From an uncultured Bacilli bacterium (lineage in GTDB: Bacteria > Bacillota_I > Bacilli_A > RF39 > UBA660): 17,961 nt of DNA. The translations under genes were made by a program, and so were the position numbers. The DNA lies in NCBI GenBank assembly GCA_934095965.1, contig CAKOKR010000025.1, positions 1 through 17,961 of the forward strand, given 5' to 3'. Shown in pieces: positions 1 to 6,617 of the stretch (position 1 is its first letter; the number at the start of each line of letters is the position of its first letter). The notes under the pieces are model-generated. The model worked only from the letters and a program-made list of their open reading frames with translations. It had not been told where the DNA came from and did not search any database.

Positions 1-14
1 CTTAAAAAATATTC

Positions 15-36
15 AGGGAAATTTTAGGGAATTTTT
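15..36. repeat. tandem 11-base repeat
   Basis: Two adjacent near-identical 11-base units, agggaaatttt (15-25) and agggaattttt (26-36). They lie about 115 bases from the tRNA-Met half at 150-194. In integrative elements, short direct repeats near the attachment core can be arm-type integrase sites; that role is inferred here. The remaining DNA of 37-107 is AT-rich with no gene visible. Confidence 0.4.
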
Positions 37-107
37 ATATAAAATTATTTATATTTATTTGAATTTACTTGAATTTTATATCGGACCGAAGCCTTATTTA
101 ATAAGGG

Positions 108-130
108 AAACGGTAAAAAATAAACGGTAA
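108..130. repeat. direct repeat aaacggtaa x2
   Basis: The nonamer aaacggtaa occurs at 108-116 and again at 122-130, 14 bases start to start, just before the tRNA-Met half at 150. A small palindrome, ccttatttaataagg, precedes it (about 91-105). The spacing and position fit accessory or integrase binding sites at the edge of an integrated element, but no integrase is in view, so this is an inference. Confidence 0.4.
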
Positions 131-149
131 TTTAATTTAGGGCTTATTT

Positions 150-194
150 TTCATACCCGGCAGGTCGAGAGTTCGAATCTCCCTCTCGCTACCA
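150..194 (+). other. 3' half of tRNA-Met(CAT): candidate attachment site
   Basis: The sequence reads as a tRNA from the anticodon loop to the end: loop TTCATAC (150-156, anticodon CAT at 152-154), 3' anticodon strand CCGGC, variable AGGTC, T arm with TTCGAAT loop (172-178), acceptor strand TCTCGCT, discriminator A and CCA (192-194). The 5' half is absent: no GCCGG strand, no D arm and no acceptor strand AGCGAGA in bases 1-149. The T stem has one A-C mismatch, as expected if the piece is no longer under selection. A half-tRNA starting at the anticodon loop is the classic product of tyrosine-recombinase integration into a tRNA gene, with the original 3' end displaced. If so, the element lies left of 150 and chromosome starts after 194. 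Confidence 0.6.
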
Positions 195-206
195 TTTAGA
201 ATTTTC

Positions 207-233
207 AAATCAGGTTTTGTTCCTGATTTTTTT
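207..233 (+). terminator. rho-independent terminator after the tRNA half
   Basis: Stem aaatcagg / cctgattt (207-214 and 222-229) with loop ttttgtt, followed by a T run to 233. It fits as the original terminator of the tRNA-Met gene. The A-rich left arm may also let it terminate the Nudix gene arriving from the other strand. Confidence 0.75.
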
Positions 234-1605
234 ATTGTTGAAATGGATTTTTCTTCTTTCTTAGTCTTTTATAAATGTATTCATCTTCACCCATTATAAA
301 TGTATCACGATTTATAGTGTTGGTAATTAAGTTATAATATGCGAGTTTATTCATAGCACCATTCATTATATTTTTATATATTAAATACTTTAATTCTTTT
401 TCTGTGAATAATTCATAATCTACAAGTTCTGTTCCATTTATGTATAATTCATCTGTTTTAATACAGTTATTGGCAAGTACTATATAAGTTTTTGAATTAT
501 CTATACCAGGTGAAGTATATGCTTCATCTAATAAAATTAAAGAGTCTGTTTTGTATGATGTTTCTTCTTGTAATTCTCTTTTGGCAGCATTAAGGGGATT
601 TTCATTATCTTCAATATAACCTGATGGAAATTCTGCAATTAATTTATTGTTGATTCTATTTTGAATTGTAATTATATATTTAAAATCTCTTGTTATAGCA
701 ATAACTATTACTGAGTCTTTACCACCATTTTTTATTACTTTTTCTTTTTTAACAACGGAGTTATTTGGAAGACTATATGTTTCTTGTTTTATTTTTAAAA
801 AATTTCCTTGAAATAAGGTTTTTTCACTTAATAAGGTGCCTTTTACTCTTTGATATAATTCATTTATTTTTTTTAGTAATACTTCTTCCTTATATTCAGG
901 TGATTTTTTATAGCTTAATTCTTTGATTCTTAATTTTGTTTTTGTAATGCAGTCATTGATAGTTTCATTTTCTTGATTTAATAATTCTTCTTCAAGTGTT
1001 TTAATTATTTCATTTGTACTAATATACTTTGGAGGATAAATTATAATTTTATCTTTTTCAAAATCTTGTATTTCTGATTCTAAAATTGTATATTTTTCAT
1101 TTTTAAGTGGATCAAAATATATTGCATAATGATATTCATTAATAATAGTATCTTCATCATAAAAATACTTGTACATGAATATATATATAGGTTTATCGGA
1201 TAATGATTGATTATTTAAAATGTAGTTAATATTAATTTTGTTATAGTTATTTCTATAATATCTTAATTTTGCATATGTTAGATAATAAGTGTATTCGTAT
1301 GGATTTATATCTAAATATATCATAAGATTTTTACGTTTTTCTGCATCTTTAATAGATGATAGATAATTTTTATCAATATTAAATTTAATTATTACTTCAT
1401 CAAAGTCATAATCTTTATTTTCATCCTTGATCAGTTTAAGATAATATTTTTCTAATAAAACTTTTAGTTTTTCTTTGTAACTTTCTAGTGTTTGATAAAT
1501 TTCAAGTTTTTCTTTTTCTGATAATTTTCTTGTGCTACTTATTTTTGCAATATTATCAATGTAGTTTAATTCTTCTTTTTTAATCTTAATTATTTCATAT
1601 TTCAT
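232..1605 (-). CDS. Nudix hydrolase with long N-terminal extension (ADP-ribose pyrophosphatase-like)
   Basis: A 457-residue protein whose last part, from about residue 261, is a Nudix domain of the NudF/ADP-ribose pyrophosphatase type. The Nudix box is visible at 329-351: G329, E335, R343-E344, E347-E348, with Ser350 where the box normally has Gly. The EFPSG lead-in at 325-329 is typical of the ADP-ribose subgroup. These enzymes cleave nucleoside diphosphates linked to another group, using divalent metal. ADP-ribose pyrophosphatases are usually about 170-210 residues, so the first 260 residues are extra: charged, Lys/Glu/Tyr-rich, partly helical, with no domain I recognise and no signal peptide. 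The start at 1605 has a good site, aaaggaag, just upstream on the minus strand, and a possible TATAAT -10 (complement of 1630-1635). It is divergent from the LysR gene. The substrate is not determined. Confidence 0.8.
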   Translation of the reverse strand: MKYEIIKIKKEELNYIDNIAKISSTRKLSEKEKLEIYQTLESYKEKLKVLLEKYYLKLIKDENKDYDFDEVIIKFNIDKNYLSSIKDAEKRKNLMIYLDINPYEYTYYLTYAKLRYYRNNYNKININYILNNQSLSDKPIYIFMYKYFYDEDTIINEYHYAIYFDPLKNEKYTILESEIQDFEKDKIIIYPPKYISTNEIIKTLEEELLNQENETINDCITKTKLRIKELSYKKSPEYKEEVLLKKINELYQRVKGTLLSEKTLFQGNFLKIKQETYSLPNNSVVKKEKVIKNGGKDSVIVIAITRDFKYIITIQNRINNKLIAEFPSGYIEDNENPLNAAKRELQEETSYKTDSLILLDEAYTSPGIDNSKTYIVLANNCIKTDELYINGTELVDYELFTEKELKYLIYKNIMNGAMNKLAYYNLITNTINRDTFIMGEDEYIYKRLRKKKNPFQQ

Positions 1606-1646
1606 AAATTTCTTCCTTTCGTTATTTACATTATATAACTAATTTC

Positions 1647-1676
1647 TTGATAAGTATAATATATTTATGTTATAAT
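1647..1676 (+). promoter_or_regulatory. promoter of the LysR-type gene
   Basis: TTGATA (1647-1652) and TATAAT (1671-1676) with an 18-base spacer, plus an extended -10 TG at 1668-1669. Transcription would start near 1683, giving a leader of only about 14 bases that is almost entirely the ribosome binding site. Confidence 0.6.
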
Positions 1677-1680
1677 ACCC

Positions 1681-1695
1681 ATAAGAGGTGCTTAT
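1681..1695. promoter_or_regulatory. LysR-box-like inverted repeat over the ribosome binding site
   Basis: ATAAG-aggtg-CTTAT is a perfect 5-5-5 inverted repeat that also matches the T-N11-A pattern of LysR boxes (T1682, A1694). It encloses the AGGTG ribosome binding site of the regulator gene. It could be an autoregulatory operator, or at RNA level a weak hairpin holding the binding site in its loop. Neither role is shown. Confidence 0.35.
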
Positions 1696-1696
1696 A

Positions 1697-2566
1697 ATGA
1701 ATATTGATTTAGAATTATATAAAGTCTTTTATGTTGTTGCTAAAAATAAACATATGACTAGAGCAAGTGAAGAGTTACATATTTCTCAACCTGCTATATC
1801 CCAATCAATTAAAAAACTTGAAGACCAACTTGGAGGAACTTTGTTTTTACGAAGCAACAAAGGAATGGAATTAACTGAAGAGGGTAAAATGTTTTATGAA
1901 TATGTAAAAGGTGCTTTAGAACTTATTAGTAATGCTGAAAATGAATTTACATCTTTTAAAGATTTATCTAAAGGCGAAATAAAAGTGGGGTGTTCTACGA
2001 CATTAACAAAATTAATATTAATGGATGCCTTAGAAAATTTTCATAAAGATTATCCGAATATAAAAATTAACATAGTAAATGGTTTAACAAGTAATTTAAT
2101 AAATGATTTAAAATTAGGTAAATTAGATTTTGTTATTTTTAATGAAAGTAATATTAAAGAAAATAATCTTCATTTAGAAAAAATTAAAGAGCTTAGACAA
2201 GGTTTTGTTTATAATTCAGATTATTTTACTGATAATATTAGAACTTTCAATGATTTAAATAAATTACCTTTGATACTTCAAAGTAAAGATTCCAATAGTA
2301 GAAAGTTGTTAGATTATATTGCTTTGCAAGAAAATGTGGAATTAATACCTAGAATGGAAGTAGTAAGTCAAGAATTAATTAGTGAATTTGCAAATATTGG
2401 TTTAGGTATTGGTTTTGTTATTATTGATTTAGCAAATAGAAATTTTAAAAATTTAAAAGAGTTAGAAATTAATAAAACAATACCTAATATAAATGTATAT
2501 TTAGCAATGAATAAATCTGTTTTACTTACTTTTGCAAGTAAAAAGTTACTTGAATATTTGCAATAA
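1697..2566 (+). CDS. LysR-type transcriptional regulator
   Basis: A 289-residue protein with the LysR layout. The N-terminal winged helix-turn-helix (about residues 4-62) contains the pattern MTRASEELHISQPAISQSIK. A linker helix follows, then a periplasmic-binding-like effector domain (about 92-289) beginning GEIKVG. Length matches the family (about 290-310). The ATG at 1697 is chosen because aagaggtg sits 7-14 bases upstream; an in-frame GTG at 1688 lies inside that site. It acts in the cytoplasm as a DNA-binding regulator with a small-molecule co-inducer that cannot be told from sequence. LysR regulators often control the divergent neighbour, here the Nudix gene, and themselves; the palindrome at 1681-1695 is a possible site. 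No clear terminator follows, only the palindrome aagaaatttctt at 2592-2603. Confidence 0.9.
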   Translation: MNIDLELYKVFYVVAKNKHMTRASEELHISQPAISQSIKKLEDQLGGTLFLRSNKGMELTEEGKMFYEYVKGALELISNAENEFTSFKDLSKGEIKVGCSTTLTKLILMDALENFHKDYPNIKINIVNGLTSNLINDLKLGKLDFVIFNESNIKENNLHLEKIKELRQGFVYNSDYFTDNIRTFNDLNKLPLILQSKDSNSRKLLDYIALQENVELIPRMEVVSQELISEFANIGLGIGFVIIDLANRNFKNLKELEINKTIPNINVYLAMNKSVLLTFASKKLLEYLQ

Positions 2567-2632
2567 AATGGTACAAAGATTGTTCTTTTTAAAGAAATTT
2601 CTTAAAACTTTTGTCGTATGGTGTCGAAACGC

Positions 2633-2660
2633 TTGCATCCAGAAAAATTATGTGTATAAT
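2633..2660 (+). promoter_or_regulatory. promoter of the broken PD-(D/E)XK gene
   Basis: TTGCAT (2633-2638) and TATAAT (2655-2660) with a 16-base spacer, followed by the strong ribosome binding site aaaggagg (2671-2678). Intact expression signals in front of a frameshifted gene suggest recent damage. Confidence 0.55.
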
Positions 2661-2686
2661 AGGCTCATTGAAAGGAGGAATTAGTC

Positions 2687-3530
2687 TTGAACTTTGTAAA
2701 AACAAGAGAACTTTTCATGAGTGATGTTATAGTAAAAAAGCTATTTTCATCTGAGAATGGTCAAAAGTATTTAGCTAAAATTATTTGTACTGTTTTGAAT
2801 ATGCCCGAGGATTCTGTAAGCTTTAAAGTCATTCATCCTGATATTGGTATAAATAAAAAATGTTATAAATAGTCAAGCTGATTTAGTTTTAGAAAGTGAT
2901 GAAGCCCTTGTTAATGTTGAAGTTAATTGTTATAATTCAAGGTTGCTTCAAAATAAGAATAATTCTTACATTTGTCACTTGATTTTAAAACAAACTCGAA
3001 CTGACAAGGACTATAAAGTTAAGCTTAAAAAGGTTTATCAAATAAATTTAAATGCTTTTGACATAACTAAAGATGATCGTTTTGTGGTTATAAGTCGCTT
3101 GGTTGATACAAAAACTCATCAAGAAATCCATCCATTTTTAGAAATTGTTGATGTAAATCTTGCAAAAATTATTAAGACAAGTTATACTAGTGTTAAGGAA
3201 GAAGAATCCTTAGAAAAATTATTGTACTTGCTTGTCTGTAACGATGAACAAGTTTTAAGAAATGTATATGATGGAGATGATTTGATGGAAAAAATGGTTG
3301 ACGAAGCAAAATCTTTAACAAGTGATTTTGACTCAATGTTGTACTATGATGCAGAAGCTCTTAAAGATGCATCAAGTTATGAACTTGGTGAAGAGACTGG
3401 TAGAAATGAAGAAAAAAAGTCTATTGTAGTAAACATGATTAAGAAGAATTATTCTGTCAATGAAATGTCAGAAATTTCTGGATTATCTATCGAAGAAATC
3501 GAAGATATTAAAAAAGAAATGAATTTGTAA
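2687..3530 (+). pseudogene. PD-(D/E)XK nuclease family (Rpn/PDDEXK_2-like) gene, frameshifted
   Basis: Two reading frames form one gene. The first starts at TTG 2687, 8 bases after AGGAGG, and runs into a stop at 2870-2872. The second carries the rest, ending at 3530. Removing one A from the A6 run at 2855-2860 joins them into 280 codons: the frame then reads through GINKNVINSQADLVLES and on to the end. The restored protein has a plausible nuclease core (D65, then E78-V-N80) and a C-terminal tail with MIKKNYSVNEMSEISGLSIE, typical of the Rpn/PDDEXK_2 proteins annotated as putative transposases or recombination-promoting nucleases. These occur in many copies in Bacillota genomes. An assembly error in the homopolymer or transcriptional slippage over the A run could also explain the break. 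The initiator TTG is supported by spacing; an ATG lies at 2717. Confidence 0.7.
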
Positions 3531-3710
3531 TTATGAAAGTTTTGTATGAAATGGAAGAGTAGAAATATTTTTGATGAGTATTATACTACGATGCAGAAAC
3601 AATAAAAGAATATGTTAAAAAAAATATGAAAATGGATTTCATTTCATTTATCTTAGGATTATCCATTGATGAATTAGTGAATTTAAAATGGAAACCAAAA
3701 AAAATAATAA
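3531..3710 (+). pseudogene. decayed second copy of the PD-(D/E)XK tail
   Basis: Reading from about 3580, the stretch encodes YYDAETIKE (compare YYDAEALKD in the neighbour) and later LGLSIDELVNLK (compare SGLSIEEIEDIK), with the middle deleted and stops upstream. This is the worn C-terminal end of a related gene. An open frame starting at 3626 continues through it into the unrelated GC-rich stretch, so I do not treat that 67-residue frame as a gene. The whole interval from 3531 to 3825 holds only relic sequence and the ribosome binding site of the next gene. Confidence 0.55.
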
Positions 3711-3711
3711 G

Positions 3712-3791
3712 TAGGGTCGGCAGGATCCGAATCTGGTCTGTGGAGGGAGAGTTCCCCGGTGAAGCAGAAACGCATTGTCGTGAGGCAATGC
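3712..3791 (+). mobile_element. GC-rich structured relic, possibly IS200/IS605 tnpB 3' end
   Basis: About 46 of 80 bases are G or C, roughly double the surroundings. Two hairpins are visible: GGGA/TCCC (3735-3746) and GCATTG/CAATGC (3772-3777 and 3786-3791). In the frame continuing from the relic upstream it reads SRVGRIRIWSVEGE and then GEAETHCREAM. The RVG-x-x-x-I pattern recalls the C-terminal extension of some TnpB proteins, a region that overlaps the guide (omega) RNA near the element's right end. No TnpB catalytic part and no TnpA are present. This is recognition by pattern only; another structured RNA or element end is possible. Confidence 0.35.
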
Positions 3792-3825
3792 AAAAATTAT
3801 TTAAAGGAGTTTTTGTTAAAGTATT

Positions 3826-5403
3826 ATGAATGATGTTTTAAATAGATATTATAATATCATCTTTCTGGTGGTTATTATATTTTATAATTTAGTACCTAAA
3901 AAGGTAAGACCAATATACCTTTTACTATCAAGCTTATTTATGTTTTTCATAATGAGTAAATGGCTAATTGTATTCTTACTAATTTCAATTATTTCGGTAT
4001 ATTTTAGTGCTATATTTATTGAAAAACTAGATATTAGAAAAAAGAAAGAATTAAAAGAAGCAACAGAAGATGATAAAAAAACAATTAAAGAAAAATTTAA
4101 GAGAAAGAAAAAACTTGTTTTATTACTATGTTTATTAATAAATGTTTCATTCTTATTTGTTTTCAAATATTTAAAGTTTTTTACAATCAACACAAATGCA
4201 CTTCTTAGTTTATTTAAAATTGATTATAGTTTCAATATTTTAAAATTAATATCACCGATAGGTATATCATTTTATACTTTACAAATGTTCTCATATTTAT
4301 TTGATGTTTATAACGGAAAAATTTCCGCTGATCATAATTTTACAAGGTTATCATTATTTGGTTCATTTTTTCCTTGCATTATGGAAGGACCAATATGCAG
4401 ATATAGTGATACCGCAGATAAAATTTATGAATGTAACAAAATAACATATTACAATTTATGTTATGGCCTTCAGAGAATTTTATGGGGCTTGTTTAAAAAA
4501 ATAGTTATTGCAGATAGATTAAATATTTTAGTTAAAACAGTATTTAATGCTCCATCACTTTATAATGGAACCACAATATTTATCGCTGCAGTTAGTTATA
4601 CTATTATGTTATATATGGATTTTTCCGGAGCAATGGATGTTGTAGTTGGAACTGGTAATATATTTGGTTTTTCAATACCAGAAAACTTTAAGCAACCATT
4701 CTTTTCTAAAAATATTTCCGAATTTTGGACAAGATGGCACATTAGTTTAGGTACGTGGTTTAAAGATTACATATATTACCCAATTTCATTATCCAAACCA
4801 ATGAAGAAAATAACCCTAAATTTAAGAAAAAAATTAGGAAATCATTATGGTCCATTACTGAGTGGTACCATTGCATTATTAGTTGTTTGGCTTCTTAATG
4901 GGTTATGGCATGGAGCAGGGTGGACATTCATCTTATTTGGATTATATCACTTTATATTCATATCAATCGGAAACATAACTAGACAATCATTCAATAAATT
5001 ATATGTAAAATTAAATATTACCAAAAGTAGGATATTAAAAATATTACAAATATTAAAAACATCCTTCTTCGTAGTAATCGGCGAACTAATTTTTAGAAGT
5101 AATACCGTTAGCGATGCAATATTCATGATTAAGAAAATATTTACAAGTTTTGGCTTTAAGTCATCTGAACTTGGTTCACTAGGCTTAGATATTCCAGATG
5201 TTATAATCTTATTGCTTGCATTATTAATTGTTTTAATAATTAGCATCATGAAGGAAAAAAATATCGACGTTCGCGAAAAAATATCATCAAAAAATATATT
5301 TATAAAATGGTTAATCTATTATAGTTTAATATTTGGAATAATCATATTTGGTGCATTTGGACCTGGATACGAACCGGTTGATCCAATGTATGCAGATTTT
5401 TAA
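3826..5403 (+). CDS. MBOAT family O-acyltransferase (AlgI/DltB/PatA-like)
   Basis: A 525-residue multi-pass membrane protein of the MBOAT family, which moves acyl groups across the membrane onto polymers such as teichoic acid, alginate or peptidoglycan. Visible marks are the long runs of hydrophobic segments, a charged cytoplasmic loop at about 69-100, SPIGISFYTLQ, the conserved RWHISLGTWFKDYIYYP with His305, and LNGLWHGAGWTF with the expected catalytic His362. Length is usual for the family (about 450-530). The ATG at 3826 is the first possible start in this frame, since a stop lies at 3817-3819; AAAGGAG at 3803-3809 is 16 bases away, longer than ideal. The SGNH-like gene follows 9 bases after its stop, and such pairs usually work together on one extracellular polymer. 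The acceptor is unknown. I see no clear promoter in the relic DNA upstream. Confidence 0.9.
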   Translation: MNDVLNRYYNIIFLVVIIFYNLVPKKVRPIYLLLSSLFMFFIMSKWLIVFLLISIISVYFSAIFIEKLDIRKKKELKEATEDDKKTIKEKFKRKKKLVLLLCLLINVSFLFVFKYLKFFTINTNALLSLFKIDYSFNILKLISPIGISFYTLQMFSYLFDVYNGKISADHNFTRLSLFGSFFPCIMEGPICRYSDTADKIYECNKITYYNLCYGLQRILWGLFKKIVIADRLNILVKTVFNAPSLYNGTTIFIAAVSYTIMLYMDFSGAMDVVVGTGNIFGFSIPENFKQPFFSKNISEFWTRWHISLGTWFKDYIYYPISLSKPMKKITLNLRKKLGNHYGPLLSGTIALLVVWLLNGLWHGAGWTFILFGLYHFIFISIGNITRQSFNKLYVKLNITKSRILKILQILKTSFFVVIGELIFRSNTVSDAIFMIKKIFTSFGFKSSELGSLGLDIPDVIILLLALLIVLIISIMKEKNIDVREKISSKNIFIKWLIYYSLIFGIIIFGAFGPGYEPVDPMYADF

Positions 5404-5412
5404 GGAGGACCT

Positions 5413-6342
5413 ATGAAGAATTTATTTAAAAGTATTATATTTATATCCTTATTTATATTTCTTTACTATGGTTTTTCTTACATATTACTTCCAAAAGATA
5501 ACATCAAGGACTTTGGTTTAATCAAAACCGCTCAGTATGAAATTCTCGGTGAAAAGAAGGACTCGATTGATGTAGTAATTTTAGGTGATAGCCTTGTATA
5601 CTCATCAATTATTCCAATGGAAATTTATAACGAATATGGATTTACCACATTTGACTGTGCAGAACCTGCTTTTATATTGCCTGATGCTTTCGCGTATTAT
5701 AAAGTTGCTTTAGAAAGTCAACATCCTAAGGTAGCTATCATTGGTGGAAATTTATTTTTCCGAAATACACGAAAGAGAAAATGGTATGTCAAATATGAAA
5801 GAGCAATTAAAAACATCATGCCACTTTTGAATTATCATAATAATTGGAAAAATGTTTTGTTTGACAACCATGGACTTTTAAGTATCCAAAAAGGATATCG
5901 TTTAAATAAAACAATCAAACCAAGTAAACATAAATTATACATGGACAAAAACGATAAGACTTATAACATGATTCCAGATAATTTAGAATATTTGAAAAAG
6001 TTTGTTGAATTAACCCACGAATATAACACAAAATTAATCGTAGTTGGTTTTCCATCTCAGAATGCATGGAACTATCAAAAGGACAAACTATTTCTGGACT
6101 TAAGCAAAAAACTTGATTTTGAATACATCAATTTAAATAAGTTTGACTTAGGAATTAATTGGGAACTTGATACGAAAGATAACGGAGAACATCTAAATTT
6201 TTATGGAGCTCGTAAAGCATCAAGTTTTCTTGGTAGTTATTTAAACAATTTAGGTATTTTAGAAGATCATCGCAGTGATAAGAATTACAATTTATGGAAC
6301 ATTGCTTATTCTAGATATTTAGAAGAAACTCAAAAAAAATAG
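5413..6342 (+). CDS. membrane-anchored SGNH/GDSL hydrolase-like protein, MBOAT partner
   Basis: A 309-residue protein with one N-terminal membrane segment (about residues 7-24) and an outer-face SGNH-like domain. The block I motif VVILGDSLVYSS places the nucleophile at Ser60. The final block is DNGEHLNFYGA, with His260; the nearest Asp (256) is four residues before it instead of the usual three, where Asn257 stands. PatB, DltD and AlgX-type partners of MBOAT enzymes are related in layout and complete acyl transfer outside the cell. AAGGAGGA lies a few bases before the ATG at 5413, and the gene begins 9 bases after the MBOAT stop, so the two are an operon. No terminator follows; the next promoter overlaps closely. 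Codon use leans slightly more to C-ending codons than in neighbours. Function beyond the pairing is inferred. Confidence 0.75.
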   Translation: MKNLFKSIIFISLFIFLYYGFSYILLPKDNIKDFGLIKTAQYEILGEKKDSIDVVILGDSLVYSSIIPMEIYNEYGFTTFDCAEPAFILPDAFAYYKVALESQHPKVAIIGGNLFFRNTRKRKWYVKYERAIKNIMPLLNYHNNWKNVLFDNHGLLSIQKGYRLNKTIKPSKHKLYMDKNDKTYNMIPDNLEYLKKFVELTHEYNTKLIVVGFPSQNAWNYQKDKLFLDLSKKLDFEYINLNKFDLGINWELDTKDNGEHLNFYGARKASSFLGSYLNNLGILEDHRSDKNYNLWNIAYSRYLEETQKK

Positions 6343-6349
6343 AATATGC

Positions 6350-6379
6350 TTGACTTCTATACTTTATTTGTATTATAAT
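6350..6379 (+). promoter_or_regulatory. promoter of the T-box leader and ileS
   Basis: TTGACT (6350-6355) and TATAAT (6374-6379) with an 18-base spacer. The start would fall near 6386, at the base of T-box stem I. Confidence 0.65.
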
Positions 6380-6382
6380 GAA

Positions 6383-6603
6383 ATCACTTGAAAAACGATG
6401 AGTGGGACAAGTATTTATTATAAACATAATAGAGAGTTTTTCAATATGGTGCAAGAAAAACAATGGTAAAAATAAATATATCACCCAGGAGTTGAGTAAT
6501 TGAAGTGATAGTAAATTACCCCGTTAATCGCGTTAAGATAATTAAGTTAATAAAAGGATGGTACCGTCATACATTGACTCCTTGGTATTGTCCTTTTTTA
6601 TTT
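6383..6603 (+). promoter_or_regulatory. T-box riboswitch, isoleucine specifier ATC
   Basis: Stem I is closed by ATCACTT (6383-6389) and AAGTGAT (6503-6509). Inside are AGAGAG (6431-6436), an upper stem gtttttc/gaaaaac, and the helix TGGG/CCCA next to the specifier loop. The codon just before CCCA is ATC followed by A (6480-6482), which names tRNA-Ile(GAT). The conserved T-box aaaggatggtaccg begins at 6553; its TGGT (6559-6562) would pair with the ACCA end of uncharged tRNA. The competing terminator pairs 6553-6565 with 6584-6596, then a T run. With charged tRNA-Ile the terminator forms; uncharged tRNA stabilises the antiterminator and switches on ileS. Confidence 0.92.
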
Positions 6604-6617
6604 TGGAGGGAAAAATA

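Noticed and set aside
1..194. tmRNA or group I intron-containing tRNA ending at 194
   Set aside because: The 3' end does not match the tmRNA acceptor pattern (GGGG/CCCC), and no intron core or terminal G precedes the TTCATAC loop; a simple tRNA half fits better.
1688..1696. Upstream GTG start of the LysR gene
   Set aside because: It lies in the ribosome binding site and would leave no proper site for itself; ATG 1697 matches family N-termini.
2592..2603. Palindrome aagaaatttctt after the LysR gene as a terminator
   Set aside because: All A/T except two pairs, no loop to speak of and no T run; too weak to call.
3626..3829. A 67-residue gene
   Set aside because: It fuses a decayed Rpn tail with GC-rich relic DNA and has no ribosome binding site; composite junk frame.
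6558..6617. Longer N-terminus of IleRS
   Set aside because: This open stretch is the T-box antiterminator/terminator; the good binding site precedes ATG 6618.
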